Shown: positions 58,203 to 64,000 of the stretch, in pieces
Position numbering within the stretch: position 1 is the first letter of the stretch
How the letters are laid out: each line of letters starts with the position of its first letter
Assembly (NCBI RefSeq): GCF_003086295.3
Contig: NC_092052.1
Span: 77,876,687 to 77,940,686 of the forward strand
Direction: 5' to 3'
From: Arachis hypogaea
Taxonomy: Eukaryota > Streptophyta > Magnoliopsida > Fabales > Fabaceae
Length of the DNA: 64,000 nt
Position numbers and translations under genes: made by a program
The notes under the pieces: model-generated
Seen by the model: the letters and a program-made list of their open reading frames with translations, nothing else
What the model was told of the DNA's origin: nothing
The model's database searches: none

Positions 58203-59480
58203 TTAATTTAGTCTCAGTTTTGAGCATTCTTGCTCAACATCACCTTGAAGATAATGTTTGATTCTCTGTCCATTAACAATGAACTTTTTGTCAGAATCAA
58301 TATCTTGAAGCTCTACATAGCCATATGGTGACACACTTGTAATCACATACGATCCCCTCCACCGGGATTTTAATTTTCCAGGGAACAATCTGAGCCTAGA
58401 GTTAAATAGCACGACTTTCTGTCCTTTCTCATAGACTCTAGATGACAACCTTTTGTCATGCCATCTTTTTGCTTTCTCTTTATAAATTTTAGCATTTTCG
58501 AAAGCATTGAGTCTAAACTCCTCTAGCTCATTCAACTGGAGTAATCTTTTCTCTCCAGCTACCTTAGCATCAAGATTTAGGAACCTTGTTGCTCAGTAGG
58601 CTTTGTGTTCCAGTTCCACTGGCAGATGACAGGCTTTTCCATACACAAGCTAGTATAGAGAGGTCCCTATAGGAGTCTTGAATGCGGTTCTGTATGCCCA
58701 CAGGGCATCATCTAGACTTCTTGCCCAATCCCTTCTACAGGTACTTACAGTCTGTTCCAGAATTTGTTTTAGTTCTCTATTTGAGACTTCAGCTTGCCCA
58801 TTTGTCTGTGGATGATATGGAGTGGCCACTTTATGGTTAATTCCATATCGGACCAGAGCAGAGTCAAGCTGTTTATTACAGAAATGAGTGCCTCCATCAA
58901 GGGACACCAAACCTGCTGAAGATATGCTTCTGGAGGAACTTCATCACTGTCTTAGTATCATTAGTGGGTGTTGCAATTGCCTCTACCCATTTAGATACAT
59001 AGTCTACTGCCACCAGAATATAAGTGTTTGAGTATGATGGTGGAAAAGGCCCACGAAGTCAATACCCCATACATCAAACAGCTCAATCTCTAGGATCTCT
59101 TGCTGAGGCATGACATAACTGTGAGGCAGATTACCAACTCTCTGGTAATTGTCACAGTTATGTACAAACTCTCGGGAGTCTCTATAGAGAGTAAGCCAGT
59201 AGAAACCACATTGGAGAACCTTTGTGGCTGTTCGCTCACCTCCAAAGTGTCCTCCATATTGTGATCCATGGCAATGCCATAGGATCTTCTGTGCCTCTTC
59301 TCTAGGCACACATCTGCAGATTACTCCATCTGCACACCTCTTAAAGAGATATGGTTTATCCCACAAGTAGTACTTTGCGTCAGAAGTCAATTTTTTCATT
59401 TGTTGCTTACTGTACTCTTTGGGTATGAATCTCACAGCTTTATAGTTTGCAATGTCTGCAAACCATGGTAATTCCTGAAT
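58203..59480 (-). pseudogene. pol: Integrase of the minus-strand element, broken (copy B)
   Basis: KYYLWDKPYLFKRCADGVIC leads to the zinc domain (HGSQYGGHFG; CDNYQR with Tyr for the second Cys). Core: GIDFVG, then a frame break, [33 protein letters not shown] and [16 protein letters not shown]. The C-terminal 110 codons (58203-58535) are open and include [20 protein letters not shown]. The Tyr in the zinc site is shared with copy A. Confidence 0.88.
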
Positions 59481-60840
59481 GGAAAGAAGTTGCTCATCCG
59501 GAAAGGTTTCAGAGATCTCAGTAAGAGGGAGGATGCCCCTGCTACTGGTTCTATCCGGGATAGGTGATCTGCTACCTGGTTCTCTGTCCCTTTTCTGTCT
59601 CTTATTTTAATATCAAACTCTTGCAAGAAGCAACACCCATCTGATGAGTTTGGGTTTTGAATCCTGCTTTGTGAGGAGCTATTTTAGAGCAGCATGGTCA
59701 GTGTACACAATCACTTTTGATCCCACTAAATAAGATCTGAACTTGTCAATGGCATAAACCACTACATGTAACTCCTTTTCTGTGGTTGTGTAATTCTTCT
59801 GCGCGTTATTTAAAACATGGCTAGCATAATAAATGACATGCAGAAGCTTGTTACCCTCTGTCCTAATACTGAACCAATGGCATGGTCACTGGCATCACAC
59901 ATTAGTTCAAATGGTAATGTCCAGTCCGGTGCAGAAATGACTGGTGCGGTGACCAGCTTAGCTTTCAGAGTCTCAAACGCCTGTAGACACTCTGTGTCAA
60001 AGATAAATGGTGTGTCAGCAGCTAGTAGATTGCTCAGAGGATTTGCAATTTTTGAAAAATCCTTTATAAACCTCCTATAGAATCCTGCATGCCCCAGAAA
60101 GCTTCTGATTGTCTTAACATTGGTAGGTGGTAATTTTTCAATTACCTCTACCTTAGCTTGATCCACCTCTATTCCCTTGTTTGAAATTTTGTGCCCAAGG
60201 ACAATTCCTTCAGTCACCATAAAGTGATATTTTTCCCAGTTTAAAACCAGGTTAGTCTCTTGGCACCTTTTTAGAACAAGTGCTAGATGGTCAAGACAGG
60301 AGCTGAATGAGTCTCCAAATACTGAGAAGTCATCCATGAAGACTTCTAGAAATTTCTCTACCATATTAGAGAAGATAGAGAGCATACACCTTTGTAAAGT
60401 TGCAGGTGCATTACATAGACCGAATAGCATCCTTCTGTAGGCAAATACTCTAGAGGGACATGTGAATGCTGTTTTCTCTTGGTCCTGAGGATCTACTATA
60501 ATTTGGTTGTAACCTGAATAGCCATCCAAAAAGCAGTAGTATTCATGACCTGCTAGTCTCTCTAGCATCTGGTGTATGAATGGTAAAGGAAAATGATCCT
60601 TTCTGGTGGCTGTATTGAGTCTTTTGTAGTCAATACACATACGCCATCATGTAATTGTTCTTGTAGGAACCAGTTCATTCTTTTCATTATGAACCACTGT
60701 CATGCTCCCTTCTTAGGGACAACTTGGACAAGGCTCACCCAGGGGCTATCAGAAATAGGATAAACAATCCTGGCCTCTAGTAACTTAGTGACCTCTTTCT
60801 GCACTACCTCCTTCATGGCTGGATTCAGCTGCCTCTGTGG
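59481..60840 (-). pseudogene. pol: RT and RNase H of the minus-strand element (copy B)
   Basis: Open from [18 protein letters not shown] at 60640 to 59810: [33 protein letters not shown] (about 60330), then CDASDHAIGSVLGQR, where one lost base ends the frame. RNase H continues in another frame (TTEKEL), and a Tyr-to-stop lies after HAALK near 59680. TGA just before WRMCIDY (about 60646) and TAA near 60842, where relatives have Gln (KPVV-Q-PQRQ). Confidence 0.9.
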
Positions 60841-61700
60841 TTAAACCACTGGCTTAGCATCATCCTCCAATAGGATCTTGTGCATGTATCTAGCTGGGCT
60901 AATGCCCTTAAGATCACTTATGGACCATCCAAGAGCTGTCTTGTGTGTCATTAGCACCTGAATTAGTACTTTCTCTTCCTGTGGCTCTAAAGTAGATCTT
61001 ATGATTACTGGAAAAGTGTTATCTTCTCCCATAAATGCATATTTTAGGGATGGTGGTAGTGGTTTGAGCTCGGGTTTAGGATGCTTCTCCTCTTCCTGAG
61101 GAGTTTTCAGAGGTTCTTCTGTTTTCTCTGGTTCCTCCAGATCAGGCAGAACATCTTTAAAAATGTCCTCTAGCTCTGATTCAAGACTCTCAGTCATATT
61201 GACCTCTTCTACCAGGGAGTCAATAATGTCAGCGCTCATGCAGTCTTTTGATGTGTTGGATGCTGTATAGCTTTGACAGCATTCAACCTAAACTCATCCT
61301 CATTGACTCTCAAGGTTATCTTCCCTTTTTGGACGTCAATGAGGGTTTGTCCAGTTGCTAGGAATGGTATTCCTAGAATGAGAGTTGCACTCTTGTACTC
61401 CTCCATTTTCAGCAGTACAAAGTCAGTGGGAAAGGCAAATGGCCCAACCTTGACAATCATGTCCTCAATTACGCCTGATGGAATCTTAATGGAGCCATCA
61501 GCAAGTTAAAGGCATATCCGGGTTGGTTTAACTTCATCATTCAAACCAAGTTTTTGATAGTGGATGCAGGTATTAGGTTGATACTTGCCCCAAGATCACA
61601 TAGAGCTGTCTTGGTACAAGCACCCTCTAATGTGCATAGAATCATAAAGCTTCTGGATCTTTAAGCTTTTCTAGTAAGCTTTTCAGAATGACTGCACTGC
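60841..61700 (-). pseudogene. pro: Protease and acidic linker of the minus-strand element (copy B)
   Basis: Protease active site LCDLGASINLIPAS can be read near 61610-61570. The C-terminal half (VKVGPFAFPTDFVLLKMEEY, LILGIPFLATGQTLIDVQKG) is open at 61236-61460. The 132-codon linker at 60841-61239 (ADIIDSLVEEVNMTESLES, PELKPLPPSLKYAFMG) is followed by GWSISDLKGISPARYMHKIL, the start of the RT module. Frames differ between these pieces. Confidence 0.85.
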
Positions 61701-63186
61701 ATTCTTCAGTGAGGAAAACTTTTTCAGTTTCTATCCAATCCTTCTTATGACTTAAGATCTCTTTCATGAACTTAGCATAAGAGGGTATTTTCTCAAGTTC
61801 CTCTGCAAACGGAATCTTTATTTCAAGAGTCCTGAGATAGTCTACAAAGCGGGAAAATTGTTTATCCTGTTCCGCTTGGCGGAGTTTCTGAGGATAAGGC
61901 ATCTTGGCTTTGTACTCTTCAACCTTAGTTGCTGCAGGTTTATTTCCTACAGAAGTGGTTGGAGAAGCCTGCTTAAGGGGGTTGTTATCAGCACTTGTAG
62001 GTGTCTGATCCCCTATTGGCATTTGAACGCCAAAATTGGGTGCTGCATCGGCGTTTAACTCTAGATTGCCACCATTTTCTAGCGTTTGGACGTCAGAATT
62101 GGCCATCCCTTGGGCGTTTAACGCCACTTTCTTACCCTTTTCTGGCGTTTAAACGCCAGAATCATTCCTCTCTGGGCTCTTACTGTCCTCAGAGGGATTT
62201 TGGGCAGTGGGTTGGTCATCCTCTGTTAGTTGTTCCTTTCTTGGCTTTCTGCTGTCTTGAGTTGAGACATTCAATGTCTTTCCACTCCTTAATTGAACAG
62301 CTTGGCATTCTTTTGTTATCTGTTTAGATAGCTGCTGTCTTGTCTGATCCAATTGTGCTTCCACACTCTGGTTAGCATTTTTAGTGTCTTGGAGCATCTC
62401 TTTGAATTCTGCGAACTATTTTATTATAATAAGCAATTGCTGATTGAGTTCAGCAACTTGTTCTTGAGGACTAAGTTCAGTGGATACTGCTTTAGCTTCT
62501 TCTTTCATGGAGGACCCAATACTTAAGTATAGATATTGATTTCTAGCAACTGTATCAATGAGCTCTTGAGCCTCTTCAATGGTCTTTTTCATATGTATAG
62601 ATCCACCAGCTGAGTAGTCTAGAGATATTTGGGCCTTTTCTGTAAGCCCATAGTAAAAGATGTCCAACTACACCCATTCTGAAAACATTTCAGAGAGGCA
62701 TTTCCGTAGCATCCCTCTGTACCTCTCCCAGGCATTATAAAGGGATTCATTATCCTCTTATTTAAAGCCTTGGATATCCAGCCTTAGCCGTGTCATCATT
62801 TTTGGAGGGAAATATTGATTCAGGAATTTGTCTGATAACTGTTTCCATGTTCTTATGCTTACTATGGGTTGGTTATTTAACCACCTCTTAGCTTGATCTT
62901 TCACGGCAAATGGAAACAATAATAATCTGTAGACATCCTGATCTACTTCCTTATCACGTACTATGTCAACAATTTGTAAGAACTGTGCCAGAAACTCAGT
63001 AGGTTCTTCCTGTGGAAGACCAGAATACTGGCAATTTTGCTGCACCATGATAATGTGATGAGGGTTTAGCTCAAAATTACCGGCTCTTATGGGGGGTATA
63101 CAGATACTACTCCCATATACAGCAGTAGTGGGGTTAGCAGATGACCCTAGAGTCCTTCTGGACTGTTCATTTCCACTTAGGTCCAT
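61701..63186 (-). pseudogene. gag: Gag of the minus-strand element, broken (copy B)
   Basis: Starts MDLSGNEQSRRTLGSSANPT at 63186, 38 bases from the Helitron end. Capsid domain 62416-63186: LLLFPFAVKDQAKRWLNNQP, FLNQYFPPKMMTRLR, then a stop, and DIFYYGLTEKAQISLDYSAG. The C-terminal part (CQAVQLRSGKTL) and linker (MPYPQKLRQAEQDKQF, KIPFAEELEKIPSYAKFM) follow. Unusually, the linker coding region at about 62015-62165 contains GGCGTTTAACGCC palindromes, translated as repeated Asn-Ala. No CCHC knuckle. Confidence 0.87.
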
Positions 63187-63223
63187 GATGGAGAAAGGGA
63201 GATGATGTGGATTGTAAATAAAA

Positions 63224-63251
63224 CTAGTGTTAAACCCGTGTGATGCACGGG
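63224..63251 (-). terminator. Helitron 3' terminus: hairpin and CTAG
   Basis: CTAG at 63227-63224 (minus) with a 6-bp GC-rich stem at 63251-63235, 5-base loop. In rolling-circle transposition this hairpin marks the end of transfer (established for Helitrons); the listed type is the nearest available. Confidence 0.85.
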
Positions 63252-63720
63252 CTTTTATTTAAATTTGATAAGTTAAATTAAAAATAATATTTTATAACCA
63301 TATATTTTTTTAAATTTAGTATAATACTATCATCGTTGTTATATAATAAACGTGTTAAATATGTTGTTTTATCTTTATTCAAAGTAAAATATAAATAGAA
63401 GAGTTTGAAGTTTATAATATTCTTAAACCATAAGGAGGGAGACATGAAAAAAATAAGAACATATATAACTGTAATAATAGCATGTTAATTTTATACTAAA
63501 TTTTATATAAAAAGCTAATAAAAATTTATCGATCGATAACCTAGTATCTTACTAACTTCATTAGAAAAGCAATTGGCATAGGATGTTGTGCTCCTTGTTA
63601 CACACTTCATTTTAAATCTGAAAAAAGAGTTATAGATAAATTAGTTATATCTATAGTAAATATTTGTACAAAAGTATAAATCATAACATGCTATTAAAAT
63701 AAAAATAATATTATTCTTAC

Positions 63721-63999
63721 CTAAATATTATTAAAAACCTCTTTGAACACGACATTTGTTGTTGATGACTTTGGATTGCCGTCTTCGTCTAGAATTAAAA
63801 CCCTGAGGCCACTGCGACTCTTAACTCTTGACAAAGCAACATAAAGTTGTCCATGGGTGAACACTAATTTTGGCAAATAAAGCCCTACATGTGATAATGA
63901 TTGACCCTGACTCTTGTTAATGGTCATTGCAAAGCATACTGTCAATGGAAATTGTCTCCATTGGAACTTAAATGGCAATCCTGAATCTGAAAGGATCAA
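63721..63999 (-). CDS. Helitron Rep-helicase, C-terminal end (partial)
   Basis: Last 92 codons of a PIF1-like superfamily 1 helicase as found in plant Helitrons. [20 protein letters not shown] leads into motif V (INKSQGQSL), then [15 protein letters not shown] and motif VI (VALSRVKS). It ends [20 protein letters not shown] before a TAG at 63723-63721. It unwinds DNA during rolling-circle transposition. The frame is open to the window edge; the Rep nuclease and the rest of the helicase lie outside. Confidence 0.92.
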   Translation of the reverse strand: MILSDSGLPFKFQWRQFPLTVCFAMTINKSQGQSLSHVGLYLPKLVFTHGQLYVALSRVKSRSGLRVLILDEDGNPKSSTTNVVFKEVFNNI

Positions 64000-64000
64000 G

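Larger units (their letters stand above)
39558..61917. repeat. Copy B of the 22-kb duplicated block (partner 1-22351)
   Basis: See copy A for the pairing. This copy keeps longer open frames in the minus-strand element (for example RT 59810-60640 in one frame) and has cleaner repeats. It lacks the 77-bp segment at the place between 50180 and 50186, where copy A has ACTG direct repeats at both ends. Confidence 0.95.
53250..64000 (-). mobile_element. Athila-like element, minus strand, with Helitron in its 5' part (copy B)
   Basis: Sense order from the right: gag (63186 down), linker, protease, RT, RNase H, integrase, hairpin, palindrome array, env-position ORF, noncoding tract, 3' LTR. The PBS and 5' LTR should lie beyond the Helitron, outside the window. 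It is the closest autonomous-type relative of the non-autonomous element at 23810-33460, but no frame is intact. Confidence 0.9.
63224..64000 (-). mobile_element. Helitron, 3' part (continues beyond window)
   Basis: Sense (minus) strand ends in a hairpin CCCGTG-CATCA-CACGGG followed by TTTAACA and CTAG, then host T: the CTRR end, hairpin and A/T insertion site expected of Helitrons. The C-terminal end of a Helitron helicase lies 500 bases upstream. Between them (63252-63720) is AT-rich noncoding DNA. It inserted 38 bases upstream of the gag start of the minus-strand retroelement. Confidence 0.9.

Noticed and set aside
1..64000. Endogenous pararetrovirus (caulimovirid) origin of the RT
   Set aside because: Integrase follows RNase H, LTRs and a tRNA-Asp PBS are present, and there is no movement or coat protein; this is Ty3/gypsy.

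Overview
This is plant nuclear DNA made almost entirely of transposable elements. I see no host gene, tRNA or rRNA. The retroelements are mostly Athila-type Ty3/gypsy: gag-pol, an extra ORF after integrase, and a primer site matching the 3' end of plant tRNA-Asp. From memory, LTRs that begin TGATGAGCGGATAATTTATA and the GGCGTTTAACGCC motif are abundant in legumes, especially peanut (Arachis). A legume, probably Arachis, pericentromere-like repeat region is my best reading; the species is inference.

The dominant structure is a duplication. Positions 1-22351 (copy A) recur almost base for base at 39558-61917 (copy B). Between them lie a run of exactly 1000 N (22360-23359) and 23360-39557, which is present once. 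Both copies hold the same nested insertions and the same disabling lesions. Copy A decays in single-base deletions towards the gap, as at the end of a contig. A false duplication or unmerged haplotype is therefore likely, but some differences (C-to-T nonsense changes, a 77-bp deletion) look biological.

Layout of a copy, left to right: (1) the end of a plus-strand Athila-like element (pol, 3' noncoding DNA, a 2.35-kb LTR with a large palindrome array); (2) a plus-strand remnant of another element (ORF tail, conserved hairpin, ACGCGT-rich tract, leader and intron, env-position ORF), interrupted by a 3.87-kb solo LTR with 5-bp target duplications; (3) a minus-strand Athila-like element with 3' LTR, env-position ORF, integrase, RNase H, RT, protease and gag. 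In copy B a Helitron is inserted just upstream of that gag (63224 to the window end).

Single-copy part: a plus-strand LTR remnant (23360-23809 and 33461-33957) is split by a structurally complete 9.65-kb non-autonomous minus-strand element (23810-33460; two LTRs, AGTTA target duplications, PBS, gag, protease fragment, no RT or integrase). After it come a minus-strand remnant with a long open 396-codon ORF (33958 to about 36230), an unassigned junction (36231-36880), and the 5'-truncated start of the plus-strand element (from about 36880).

All pol genes are broken, mostly by C-to-T or G-to-A nonsense changes. The unexpected theme is RNA or DNA structure. Each retroelement carries short stem-loops, often in tandem, whose two arms change together between copies: after integrase, in the LTRs, in the 5' leader beside the PBS, and in the solo LTR. 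These covarying stem-loop families are the best candidates here for an undescribed system.
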